The notes beneath the pieces are model-generated. The model was given only the letters and a program-made list of their open reading frames with translations. It searched no databases and was not told where the DNA came from. This document shows, piece after piece, positions 45,608-57,797 of a stretch of DNA of 64,000 nucleotides; within the stretch, counting starts at the first letter, position 1; each line of letters starts with the position of its first letter. This stretch comes from Cannabis sativa (lineage: Eukaryota > Streptophyta > Magnoliopsida > Rosales > Cannabaceae), in contig NC_083602.1 of NCBI RefSeq assembly GCF_029168945.1, positions 71,134,600-71,198,599 of the forward strand, in the 5' to 3' direction. The position numbers and the translations under genes were made by a program.

Positions 45608-48600
45608 TTAGTACATATCAATTAATCCTAAATTCTGACGGTGCTTTTCAAAGGCTATCACGGCCAACACTTTGGTAAATGGATCAGCTAGGTTGTCCTC
45701 TGTGTCAACTTTCTCAACTAGTACATCCCCTCTTGCCACGTATTCTCTGATAATGTGATACTTCCTTTCAATGTGTTTGCTTCTCTTGTGGCTTCGAGGT
45801 TCTTTCTTTGCTATTGCTCCATTGTTATCACGAGTAGTACCGCAGGCTTTTCCATTCCAGAACAACTCCTATCTTTGGTGAAGAACTTTCTTAGCCAGAC
45901 AAGTTCTTTAGCAGCTTCGGCTGGTGCTATGTATTCAGCTTCCATAGTTGAGTCCGATATCGCGGTTTGTTTAGCACTTCTCCAAACCACTGCTCCACCC
46001 CCAAGAGTAAACACCATGCCAGATGTTGATTTAAAGCACCACCCTTGTAGACTAACACAAGATTCCTTGTACTCTTTAAGTATTTCAAAATATACTTAAC
46101 TGCATTCCAATGTTCTTGTCCTGGATTAGACTGATACCTGCTCACGATTCCAACAAACATACCGTATGTCGTGCCTAGTGCATAACATTGATACATTAGA
46201 CTTCCAAGCTGAGAGGCATAGGGAATTCTTGCCATGTCCTCATCTGCGAGGATCGGGTATGATCGTGCCTTAGATAGACGAATACCATATCTAGAACGCA
46301 TGTTTGCCCCATTGGTGTTGTTCATGGAGAATCTCTCTAAGACTTTGTCTATGTAGGTTGTTTGAGAGAGAGCAAGAGATCTGTTCTTCCGGTTTCTGAT
46401 AATCTGAATACCAAGAACATAGGCTGCTTCACCCAAATCTTTCATATCGAATTGAGTGTTGAGCCATTCCTTAATGTGAGTCATTTTCTTGACATTGTTT
46501 CCAATGATCAAAATGTCATCAACATAAAGGACAAGGAATACTACTATTTGGTCTTCCTTGAGTTGGTAAGCACAAGGTTCATCTTCATTCTAAAGAAAGC
46601 CGTAGGTCTTGATGATTTCATCAAACCTCTTGTTCCATGAGCGAGAAGCTTGCTTAAGTCCATAGATAGACCTGTTTAACTTGCAAACTTTCTTTTCACA
46701 CCGCCAGAAGAACATAACCTTCGGTTGCTCCATATAGATGGTTTCTTCAAGTACCCCATTAAGGAAGGCAATCTTGACATCCATTTGCCGTATTTCATAA
46801 TCCAAAGCAAAGAAATGCATGGAGAGAAGAATTCGGATGGATTTGAGCATGGCAACAGGACTAAAAGTTTCCTCATAGTCCACGCCTTCTCTTTGGGTAT
46901 AACCCTTGGCTACAAGTCTAGCTTTAAAAGTTTCGACTTCGCCTCCAGCTCCTCTTTTCTTCTTGTAAACCCACTTGCATCCTATCGGATGATAGTCGTC
47001 AGGTGCGTCTACATATTCCCGTACTTTGTTCTTTTTCATGGAATCCATTTCGAATCCATGCCACTCGACCATCGTTTCCGTTGCGGACTAGCCATTGCCT
47101 GTTTATAGGTTAATGGATCGTCATCAATACCGTCACCTACGACCCTATTGATTTCACCATCTAAGCCATAACGAGCAGGTTTTGTTGAAACCCTCCCACT
47201 ACGACGAGGTACGGTTGTCTTCTGAACAGAAACTTTAGTAGTAGATTTCTCAGTTTGTTCAACTGAGGGAGTGGGATTGTCCTCTTCACGTGTGGAAGAG
47301 AACGGAACATTGGAAGGACTTATATCTGAAAGCATTTCCTCCAACACTACTTTAATTTGTGATTTGAAATTCTTAATATAGTCATCTTCAAGGAAAGTGG
47401 CATTTGTAGAAACAAACACTTTATCATCCTTGCGACTATAAAATAGTCCACCCCTAGTCTCTTTAGAATTACCGACAAACATGCAAACTTCAGTACATGA
47501 CTCAAGTTTGCCGTCTTTCTTTCTTAAGACATGAGCAGTGGCACCCCTCGTATTACGTAATGGCGTAAACTAGGTGTACAACCATTCCAAAGTTCTAAAG
47601 GTGTCTTAGTGGATTGATTTAGATGGAACAACATTTAAAATGTCACGGTTGCCATCTGAATTGCATATCCCGAAGGACGTAGGTAGAGTTGAAAAACTAA
47701 GCATAGACCTAACCATTTCCAAAAGCGTGCGATTCCGTCTTTCTGCAACTCCATTTTTCTGTGGAGTGCTAGGGGCGGTTAATTGGGATTCAATTCCAAG
47801 TTCAATTAAATGATCTTTGAACTCGCATATCCATATATTCTCCACCCACTATCGATTCGCAAGATCTTTAATGATTTACCTAATTGGTTTTTGGGCCAAA
47901 GCATGAAATTCTTGAAACTTTGCAATTGTTTCAGATTTCTTATGCATAAGGTAAATATGTCCATATCTAGAGTAATCGTCAATGAAAGTGACAAAGTACT
48001 CATAACCACCTCGGGCTTTGACATTCAAAGGTCCGCGTACATCGGAATGCACTAACCACAGAGGGATTTTGGCACGCTCTCCCTTTGCGAGAGAAAGAAC
48101 GTTTAGTCATTTTTCCTTCCAGGGCGGGACTCGCAACCGGCAATTCACCTAAGACGACATTTTTCAATGGACCGTCTTTGGTTAGCCTATTGAGTCTATC
48201 AAAGCCTATATGACCTAAACGTAAATGCCATAGATATGTTTCATTATCATCATCGATCTTTTGCTTTTTGTGGTTTCTAGGTTTAGCTACTTTAAAAAGT
48301 TCGTTATGTAGGGCAAATGGTGTTTCTGGTCTAAGAACATAAAGTCCTTGTTCCATGGATGCAACACAAATCCGAATGTCATTTCGAGGAAATGGTAGAA
48401 CCGTAATCCGAAAAATCTAATTTGTATTGTTGCAATTGTAAGCATGAAACGAAACCAAGTTTCTACTTGAAATTTGGAATGTATAAGACATTGTCTAATT
48501 CCAAAATTTCGTTTTGAAACTTGAGTTTGGCTTTTCCTCACTCTAACCGAAACCATTTTGCCATTACCAACTTTAAGTTTCAACTCTCCGGATTTCAAAT

Positions 48601-48960
48601 AATTCCAATTCTCAAGCAATTGCAATGAACAACTTACATGGTTTGTAGACCCAGAATCAAGAATCCAAATGGATTTATCATTCTCTAACACACATGATTC
48701 GAAGACTAAAGCATTACTGCTTATTCGTTTGTTAATTGTTGTTCTTGCTAGTTCATTTTGTTGTGAAGTATAACTTGAGGAAGTGGAATCACTTTCTCTT
48801 ATCTTCTCAACTAAGCTTGAAGTAGTAGGATTTATGGAGTTATGAACTATTTGCTCTTCGTAGTGAACAATTCCCACTTTACCCGCTTTTCGGAATTTAA
48901 AGTCCATCATGAGCATATGTGAAGTATTACTCTGACAAGGAGTTTATAACTTCAAGTTCA
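45608..48960 (-). pseudogene. gag-pol: Copia D gag-pol, broken
   Basis: Ends LIDMY and TAA at 45608-45610. Going upstream: RNase H (a piece of about 48 bp missing near 46030), RT with the YVDD block, integrase (QKNGVAERRNR), GAG_pre-integrase (YLWHLRLGHIGFDRL) and protease WILDSGSTNH. No CCHC knuckle and no Gag start are seen; only a short Gag-like scrap lies near 48287-48916. It shares TAG at 46590 with A 30491 but lacks the A/C stop after LRP. The frame is broken many times, often by clusters of small changes (46140-46280, 47550-47860). The intron signals are lost (branch TACAAAC, acceptor GCAA). Confidence 0.88.
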
Positions 48961-51882
48961 ATTGCTAAGATATTAACTAGGAGTGGAATGAGAAGGGGAT
49001 TATAGACACTACAACACATCAATAAAATAGAAGTAAGGTTTTGGTTCAAAATTCATACACAAGTTCAGAAAATAACAAGTAATGACATATGTTATAGAAA
49101 TACTAAATCTAACATAGTTTATTTTCCAAGGTTTCCAACATAATGAAATACAGTGTCCCGGTAGGCGAGAGTCAAAGATAACATTAGTTGAATAGAGTTG
49201 TCAGCTCATCTAAAATTAAACATTTTAGCAACCTTTTATTCGATCAAAATGAGAATCCAACGTTGTCCCGGTAGGTGAGAGTCAAGGTTATTCTCATTTT
49301 ATGAGCTTCCACCATTGTTTCATGTTCTATGAGTTTATCTCTAAGTAGTCACCGTAGGGGAGAGTCTAAATAGAGACGAAAACTCACAAAACACTTATCA
49401 AATGAAATCTTACGGTGTTAAAAGTGTTCAACGAATAACCATCCATAGAGGAACGAAGTCTAGCGTCTCGAGGTTATATTGAATAAGTTTAACTATTGTA
49501 AGACCAACAATGGAGATCGAATATCTTTTGATTAAAATCTCATTATTTAAAAAATATATATATGTATTTTGTATAATCATAATATTCGATATTATAATAA
49601 TGAAAAATTACAAATTAAAGTTGGTTTAATTAAAAAATCAACTTTAATTAATTTTCAATTATTATTTAATTTGAAAAATAAATTCAAATAAATATCGAAC
49701 AAGTTCCATAATATAATAATGAAAAATCACAAATCAAAGTTGGTTTAAATAAAAAATCAACTTTAATTAATTTTCAATTATTAATTAAATTCGAAAAATC
49801 AATTCGAATATTTAAATGGAACAAATTTGAAAATATCTCACTTAAGTTGTTTTAGAAGAATCTAAAAAAAATCAACTTAAATATCTTTCAAATCAGATTT
49901 AATTAAATATAAAATTAAGTTGTAACCACTTAATTTGAAGATATTCCATTTTAAGTTAATATTCGAAAAGATATTAACCTAAAAAATATCTAAAGAATCT
50001 TAATAACCAATGCCTAAAATTCCTCAACTTAATTTTGAAATTTTAAATTCAAAAGATATTCAGATTTAAGTTGGTTAGTTGTAGATAACTAAATATCAAC
50101 TTAAATAGGAATATTTAATGAAAAATTTAAATTAAGCTCCAGAAAGAATCTAGATGGTTATTATTCTATATTTAATTAAATACAAGAAAATACATATAGT
50201 TTAGCTTCGAATATAAAATTCTTTAAACTATGATTTTCTAAATTAATTTCAAAATACATGAAATTAATTATGTTGCTAATTCAATTTTAATTAGGTTAAA
50301 CTAGTGTAATTAACCTAGTAGTACCATTCAAATCGCAAATGGGCCTTCGGTGGGGTGGTTTGTGTGAGGGGGTGCTGGGTTCAGTATGTCGTACCCACTT
50401 CTATGGCTCCCAACTCTCACACAAGGCCCAAAAGAGAGGAATTTAACCTTAATAAGAACAACTGTTATTAATTGAATAGGCCCAAAAACTAAATGGGCCT
50501 AAATAAATTCTATCAAGAACTATGATAATTTATTTTAGTAACATTAACCTATATGCATCTATAATAAAATTAAACACATAGGCTCACACAGGCACACTTT
50601 GGATGGGTCCTATCATGTTGCTAGGTCATACACAGATGAAAGAAGATTGTAAATATACCTGTTACAAATTATTATCTTGACCAAGGGAGCCATCAGATCA
50701 TTAGATCTGGCAAAAGGTAACCATGGCTATTTGCAATCAAGTAATAATAGGTTTTGAAAACTTACAAACAAGTTAAAAACACATACTCCTGCAACAAGGT
50801 TAATTGGATAGTTGGATGTAGGATTTATTTAATTTTAAATTAAATATTTAATTTCGAAAATAATAAAAAAAATTCGAAAATTTTTAAAAAATTTTTTTGA
50901 AAAATTCGAAAATTAAAAAAAAATTAAATTTAAAATTAAACCTACAATTTTGAAAAATTAGGTTTCAACCAACCTAAATATCATTTCAAAAATTTGCTAA
51001 CTACTTTTAAATTTTAAATGTTATTTTATAAATAAAAATTAAATAAAAAAATTAGAAAAGATAAATAAATATCTTTTTCAAATTTTAAATGTAATTTAAA
51101 TAAATAAAATAACAAAATTTAAAAAATTAGCAAAATATCTTACATCTATTTAAAATTACATGATTATAAATATCTTATTTTAAATTTAAATAAGGTCAAA
51201 ATATCTAAAAAGATTTAAAAAATCTTAAAAGATAAGATATAATTAAAAATATCTTAAAAGATAAGATATTTTAAAAATATCTTAAAAGATTTTATAAATA
51301 TCTTATAAAATCTTACCTTAAATTTAAAAAAAATAAGATATAATCAAATTTAAAAATAAGATAGATTTTTAAGCAAGAAAATAGATACTAATTCTATTCA
51401 AATTCAAATTACACTAATATCTTGAATTAAATTTAAAAAAAATATTAAATTAATTCAAAATGATAATTAGGATTGAATTAGGAATAGTAATAGTATAAAT
51501 ACAAAACTATACAAAAAATTGGAAGTTAATTCCATGAAAAAGCATGAAAAATTGAAGAAAAATAAAAAAATTCGAAACTGTACGGACAGATTTGCGATCG
51601 CGATAAAAATATCAAGACAAATTTCCGATTTTTTCAAATCTTCAAAAATTTCTAACTAATTCAAATAAAATCCAAATTAAGTTCTGTAAAAGGCTAACTT
51701 GCTTAATTTTTTTCCATACTATCCATTAAAAATAATTTCAGAGATAAAATCGCAATTATTTTTCACGAAAATTTCACAAACATCAATCAATCATCAAATA
51801 ACACTCAATACAACATGATACCATCCAAAGAACATACAAACAATCGTTTTAAAGTCCAAATTTCTTGCAAGTAAATCAATTA
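48961..51882 (-). other. Leader of copia D
   Basis: Untranslated. Diverged conserved 3' block (49110-49520) with three GAGAGTC motifs, mid-leader block (50330-50830), AT-rich DNA with AAGATATTTTAAAAATATCTT-like repeats (51190-51310). The GC island is reduced to a few CG steps near 51575-51605. Confidence 0.65.
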
Positions 51883-51899
51883 CCATGGCTCTGATACCA
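51883..51899 (-). other. PBS of copia D (tRNA-iMet)
   Basis: TGGTATCAGAGCCATGG on the - strand, two bases from the LTR; perfect. Confidence 0.9.
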
Positions 51900-51901
51900 G
51901 T

Positions 51902-53797
51902 TGTGGGAAATTATTTTACCAGGATCTTAGATCTACTCACAAGTATGTTTATTAACATTCTAAATAAGAACTTTCTAAAACGATAAATTAAACACATATA
52001 AAGTTCAAGAAACCTTACATTGGGTCAAGTACCAATTAAATGACTCCTTCCGTTCGGATCTCTAACCCTTGATTCCTTTCTGTAGCAGAGTATTATCAAG
52101 ATCTGAACCTGGATCTCTTTCTCTGAATCCTTGATGCTGAATCTCCTTTGCTGATGATCTTTCTTCACGATCTTCCTCACTATGATTGAGGTATTGCTTG
52201 ATGTGTGTGGGCACTACTCTAATCACTAAAGTAATTTCGAAATTCAAAGGAAGAAGGTAGAGAGAGAGTGGCGGCTAGAGAAGAGAGAGTGGAGGCTCAG
52301 GTTTTTCTGATTCAGAAAAAGTGTGATTTTCCTGAAGCCTTCACTATCTATTTATAGCATTCCACTAGGGTTAGATTTGAATTATATGGCATTAAAATAA
52401 TGAAAAAATTAACTTAAAATACCTATAAAGGTGGCCGGCCATGGCTAGGTGGACTGGGCCTTGATTTTTGCAATTTTGCAATTTTAATACCTTTTGTATT
52501 TGATTTTCTCAAAAATGCCAATTTCCTAATTCAATCATTTAAATGCCAATTCTAACTATTTAATAACTATAAATAATTATTAAATAATATTGTCATTTAT
52601 CATATTTATTAATTGAACCATACAAAGTATCATAATTAACAAATATGCCCCTATTAACTCTTTCTTTACAATTTCGCCCTTACTTAGTGAAAATTTCACA
52701 AATAGACATAGTCTAATTCGTGAATTATAACTGATTAATCAAAACCAATTACATGAGTCTTACAAACAATATTATCTCAACTAGTGGGGGGACCATGGGT
52801 CTATATAACCGAGCTTCCAATAAGTAGATCAAGAATTTAGTACTAAAATTCACTAACTTATTAATTTTTCGTTGAATCCACGCATAGAACTTAGAATTGC
52901 ACTCTCAGTATATAGAATGCTCTATATGTTCCACCATATAGACACATCATTAGTTATCCATTGTTATAATCCTAATTTGATCAATGATCCTCTATATGAA
53001 TGATCTACACAGTAAAGGGATTAAATTACCGTAACACCCTACTATGTATTTTATCCTTAAAACACTTGACCCCGTATAAATGATATTTCAGCTTATGTGA
53101 AATGAGATCTCCACCATTTATTTTCGTTTGGTCAAGCTCGAAGGAGATCATCCTTTGCTTACTATTTGCCAGATAGAAGCTATAGATTCCATGTTTATGC
53201 TAGCGCTCCCACTCAATTGCACTACCGTGTTCCCAAAATGTACGTATCACCCTGACCTAAAAGTAGGCTTAACTAACAAATCAAAGAACACGAATAGCCT
53301 TTCAAGATTGAGCCTAATCATAACAGGATTAAGATCATTTGATCTAGGATCAACTTGGAGATATTGACTTGAATAGATTTTACGGTAAGTTTAATTAAAT
53401 CTAAATCAAAGTTCAATATCGGTCCCTTCCGATGCATACTCCATGCATCCAACCTGAGCTTTACTTTAACCAATGTTCTGGAAAGAACATAGTATTTCTC
53501 CAAATACAAGTAAACTCTTGTTGTAGATTATCATATCGCAAAACCCCGTGTCCGATAAATCTAGGAAACTTTATTCACATAGTCATGTTTACTTTCCAAT
53601 GTGATGACGAGCCTGATAAACATGATCAAGTATGTGAAAAGGGTTTAAGATGAATTTATAAATCAATTAGACAAGCAATTGATAAAGTGAACCAAAACAT
53701 ACACAAATGAATGAAAAAATACTTCTGTTTCTTTATTGATGTTGAATAAAATAGATTACATTGAAATGGAGTTTTATTTAGGGCATAAAACCTAACA
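51902..53797 (-). repeat. LTR of copia D (inner, shared LTR of the tandem)
   Basis: 1896 bp, starts TGTGGGAAAT (one change) and ends CCTAACA. TATA box on the - strand at 52348-52356. It is followed by internal DNA rather than host flank, which shows the tandem. Confidence 0.9.
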
Positions 53798-53999
53798 AAC
53801 TCCCACTTGCACTAATATAAAACTAATTAGTACATATCAATTAATCCTAAATTCTGACGGTGCTTTTCAAAGGCTGCCACGGCCAACACTTTGGTAAATG
53901 GATCAGCTAGGTTGTCATCTGTGTCAACTTTCTCAACTAGTACATCCCCTCTTGCCACGTATTCTCTGATAATGTGATACTTCCTTTCAATGTGTTTGC
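53798..53999 (-). pseudogene. Second D internal fragment: PPT and Pol C-terminus
   Basis: Repeats 45579-45780: PPT AAGTGGGAGTT, then LIDMY back to KHIERKYHIIREYV. Truncated at 53998-53999 (GC shared by both partners). Confidence 0.9.
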
Positions 54000-54546
54000 C
54001 CATAACTACACCTTGGCCGGCCACTAATTGTGGAGTTTCAAATTGATTTTTTCATTATTTTAATGCCAAATAATTCCTAACCTAAACCTAGTAGTTGCCT
54101 ATAAATAGAAAGTGATGGCTCAGTCAAATCACATGCTTTCATTAGTTTTCTGACAGAAATTTCTCTCTTCAGAAAAATGAGCCTTCCCTAGTTTCTATAC
54201 CTGGCCGAAACCCTCTCTTCTTTTCTCTCTTCATAAATTTTGACCCTAGTGAAATAGTGAGTGCCCACACACAGCAAGCAGTAACTCAATCATAGATTGG
54301 AAGACTGTGAAGGATCAAACTTGAAGAAGAAGGAGATTCGGGCTCAGATCTTGATTATACTCTGCTACAGAAAGGATACGAGAATTAGAGATCTGAGTGG
54401 AAGGAGACATTAATTCCGCTGCATCAATGTAAGGTTTTCTTAACTTTATATGTGTTTAATTTATCGTTTTAGAAAGTTCATATTTAGGGTGTTTAAACAA
54501 CATACTTGTGAGTAGATCTAAGATCCTGGTAAAATAAATTCCAACA
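54000..54546 (+). repeat. 3' LTR of copia B, last part
   Basis: Matches 36011-36559 and ends TTCCAACA. Carries TATAAATAG at about 54100. Confidence 0.92.
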
Positions 54547-54551
54547 CTATA
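54547..54551 (+). repeat. TSD of copia B, right copy (CTATA)
   Basis: Pairs with 34659-34663. Confidence 0.93.
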
Positions 54552-55884
54552 TGCATCTATAATAAAATTAAACACATAGGCTCACACAGGCACACTTTGG
54601 ATGGGTCCTATCGTGTTGCTAGGTCATACACAGATGAAAGAAGATTGTAAATATACCTGTTACAAATTATTAACTTGACCAAGGGAGCCATCAGATCATT
54701 AGATCTGGCAAAAAGTAACTATGACTATTTGCAATCAAGTAATAATAGGTTTTGAAAACTTACAAACAAGCTAAAACACATACTCCTGCAACAAGGTTAG
54801 TTGGATAGTTGGATGTAGGATTTATTTAATTTTAAATAAATAAATAATTTCGAAAAATAATTTAAATAAAAAAATTTCGAAAATTTTTAAAAAAATTTTG
54901 AAAAAATTTCGAAATAAAAAAAATTTAAATTTAAAATTAAACCTACAATTTAGAAAAATTAAGTTTCAACCAACCTAAATATCATTTCAAAATTTGCTAA
55001 CTACTTTTAAAATTTAAATGTTATTTTATAAATAAAAATTAAAAAAAAATTAAAAAAAAAAAAGATAAATGAATATCTTTTTCAGATTTTAAATGTAATT
55101 TAAATAAATAAAATAACAAAATTTAAAAGTTAGCAAAATATCTTACATCTTTTTAAAATTACATGATTATAGTTATCTTATTTTAAATTTAAATAAGTTC
55201 AAATTATTTTAAAAAAAAATTAATTTAAAATATTTAAAAGCTGACCTTAAATTCAAAAATAAGATAAGATATAATCAAATTTAAAAATAACATAGATTAT
55301 TAAGCAAAAAAGATAGATACTAACTATTTTTAAATTCAAATTACACTAATAACATGAATTAAATTTAAAAAATATTAAATTAATTCATTATGATAATTAG
55401 AGTTGAATTAGGAATAGTAATAGTATAAATACAGAACTACACAAAAAATCGGAAGTTAATTCCATGAAAAAGCATGAAAAACGAAGAAAAACGAAAAAAT
55501 TGCAAGCTGTACGGACGGGATGCAGTGCATACCCGTCCGCGCGTGTATGCTAGGTGCTGGGCCGAGTTTGCTCGGCGGAATCATGTCGTGCATGATTTCC
55601 GCGCGCGCAGGTGGGTTTCAGCACAACCCCGATTTTTTTGAATCTTCAAAAAATCATAACTAATTCAAATTAAATCGAAATTGAGTTCCGTAAAAAAGTA
55701 ACTTGCTTAATTTTTTTCCATACTATCCAGTAAAAATAATTCCAGAAACAGATATTCAATTATTTTTCACGAAAATTCATAAACACCAATCAATCATCAA
55801 ATAACACTCAATACAACATGATACCATCCAAAAAACATCAAACAATCGTTTTAAAGTCCAAATTTCTTGCAAGTAAATAAATTA
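54552..55884 (-). other. Leader of copia A, PBS-proximal part
   Basis: Continues A after B: rest of the mid-leader block (54552-54800), AT-rich DNA and the GC-rich island (55500-55625) with GTACGGACGGG and CGCGCGC. No gene. Confidence 0.7.
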
Positions 55885-55901
55885 CCATGGCTCTGAGGCT
55901 A
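55885..55901 (-). other. Damaged PBS of copia A
   Basis: The position of the iMet PBS, but the LTR-proximal bases read GGCTA on the + strand where D has TACCA. The 10-bp half CCATGGCTCTGA is kept. The LTR tip beside it is also changed (TTTTGGAA for TGTTGGAA). Confidence 0.75.
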
Positions 55902-55903
55902 GT

Positions 55904-57792
55904 TTTTGGAAATATTTTACCTGGATCTTAGATGTACTCACAAGTATGTTTATTAATACCCTAAATATGAACTTTCTAAAACGAAAAAATAAACACGTAT
56001 AAAGTTTAAGAAACCTTACATTGGGTGCAGCGGAATTAAATGACTCCTTCCGTTCAGATCTCTAACCCTTGTATCCTTTCTGTAGCAGAGTATTATCAAG
56101 ATCTGAACCTGAATTTCTTTCTCTGAATCCTTGATGCTGAAACTCCTTTGCTGATGATCTTTCTTCACGATCTTCCTCACTATGATTGAGGTATTGCTTG
56201 CTGTGTGTGGGCACTACTCTAATCACTAAGGTAATTTCGAAATATGAAGGAAGAAGAGAGAGAGAGTGTGGCGGCCAAGGTAGAGAGAGAAAGGCTCAGG
56301 TTTTCTGATTCAGAAGTGTAATTTTCCTGAAGCCTTCACTACCTATTTATAGCATTCCACTAGGGTTAGGTTTGAATTATTTGGCATTAAAATAATGAAA
56401 ATATCAGTTTAAAATGCCTACAAAAGTGGTCGGCCATGGCTTGATGGATTTGGGCCTTGCATTTTGCAATTTTGCAATTTTAACACTTTTGTATCTGATT
56501 TTCTCAAAAACGCCAATTTTCTAATTCAACCATTTAAATGCCAATTCTAACTATTTAATAACTATAAATAATTATTAAATAATATTGTCATTTATCATAT
56601 TTATTAATTGAACCATACAAAGTATCATAATTAACAAATATGCCCCTATTAACTCTTTCTTTACAATTTCGCCCTTACTTAGTGAAAATTTCACAAATAG
56701 ACATAGTCTAATCTGAGAATTATAATTTATTAATCAAAACCAATTACATGAGTCTTAAAAACAATATTATCTCAACTATTGCGGGGACCATGGGTCTATA
56801 TAACCGAGCTTCCAATAAGTAGATCAAGAATTTAGCACTAAAATTCATTAACTTATTAATTCTTCATTGAATCCACGCATAGAACTTAGAATTGCACTCT
56901 CAGTATATAGAATGCTCTATATGTTCCACCATATAGACGCATCATTAGTTATCCATTGTTATAATCCTAATTTGATCAATGATCCTCTATATGAATGATC
57001 TACACTGTAAAGGGATTAGATTACCGTAACACCCTACTATGTATTTTATCCTTAAAACACTTGACCCCGTATAAATGATATTTCAGCTTATGTGAAATGA
57101 GTACTCCACCAATTATGTTCGTTTGGTCAAGCTCGAAGGAGATCATCCTTTGCTTACTATTCGCCAGATAGAAGCTATAGATTCCATGTTTATTCTAGCG
57201 CTCCCACTCAATTGCACTACCGTGTTCCCAAAATGTACGTATCACCCTGACCTAAAAGTAGGCTTAACTAACAAATCAAAGAACACGAATAGCCTTTCAA
57301 GATTGAGCCAAATCATAATAGGATTAAGAACATTTGATCTAGGATCAACTTGGGCGATATTGATTTGAATAGATTTTACAGTAAGTTTAATTAAATCTAA
57401 GTCAAAGTTCAATATCGGTCCCTTCCGATGCATACTCCATGCATCCAACCTGAGCTTTACTTTAACCATTGTTCTGGAAAGAACATAGCATTTCTCCAAA
57501 TGCAAGTAAACTCTTGTTGTAGATTATCATATCAGTAAAACCCTGTGTCTGATAAATCTAGGAAACTTTATTCACATAGTCATGTTTACTTTCCAATGTG
57601 ATGACAACACAATAAACAGGATCAAGTATGTGAAAAGGGTTTAAGATGAATTTATAAATCAAATAGACAAGCAATTGATAAAGTGAACCAAAACATACAC
57701 AAATGAATGAAAAATACTTCTGTTTCTTTATTGATGTTGAATAAAATAGATTACATTGAAATGGAGTTTTATTTAGGGCATAAAACCTAACA
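55904..57792 (-). repeat. 5' LTR of copia A
   Basis: 1889 bp ending CCTAACA on the + strand. TATA box on the - strand at 56343-56351. Confidence 0.92.
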
Positions 57793-57797
57793 AATAA
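57793..57797 (+). repeat. TSD of copia A, right copy (AATAA)
   Basis: Pairs with 27535-27539. Confidence 0.92.

Larger units (their letters stand above)
43685..53999 (-). mobile_element. Ty1/copia element D, partial tandem (LTR-internal-LTR-internal fragment)
   Basis: - strand: LTR 43685-45578, internal 45579-51901 with pol, leader and PBS, LTR 51902-53797, then a second copy of the internal 3' end (53798-53999). The last fragment is cut at a GC microhomology and joined to the B LTR at 54000. A second internal and a third LTR, with 695 bp of B, have been lost. The left flank is ATGAT; no TSD can be recovered. It is the innermost, so the latest, insertion. Confidence 0.9.
34664..54546 (+). 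mobile_element. Copia element B, gag-only (TR-GAG-like), third shell
   Basis: 5' LTR 34664-36559, PBS with one mismatch, a 3.75 kb leader, gag, a decayed pol region, PPT and a 3' LTR broken by D (43032-43684 and 54000-54546). TSD CTATA is perfect. The 3' LTR lacks about 695 bp matching 35316-36010, lost with part of D. Corrected for that, B would be about 10.3 kb, the same as the pol-bearing A and C. No usable protease, integrase or RT exists. TR-GAG elements (LTR elements coding Gag only) are a known plant class; B fits them. Confidence 0.92.
27540..57792 (-). mobile_element. Ty1/copia element A, second shell
   Basis: - strand element with 3' LTR 27540-29422, internal DNA, 5' LTR 55904-57792 and TSD AATAA. 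Without the nested B (and one CTATA) it is about 10.4 kb. LTRs are 1883 and 1889 bp and very similar, so A is younger than C. Pol is recognisable but has stops and frameshifts. The PBS is badly altered. It was invaded by B inside its leader. Confidence 0.94.

Noticed and set aside
45755..46099. Plus-strand ORFs opposite the D and A pol regions
   Set aside because: Shadows of the - strand pol frames.
53797..54000. Reading 51902-53999 as a separate solo LTR with its own TSD
   Set aside because: DNA after the LTR is D internal sequence (PPT and Pol end), so it is part of a tandem, not a solo LTR.
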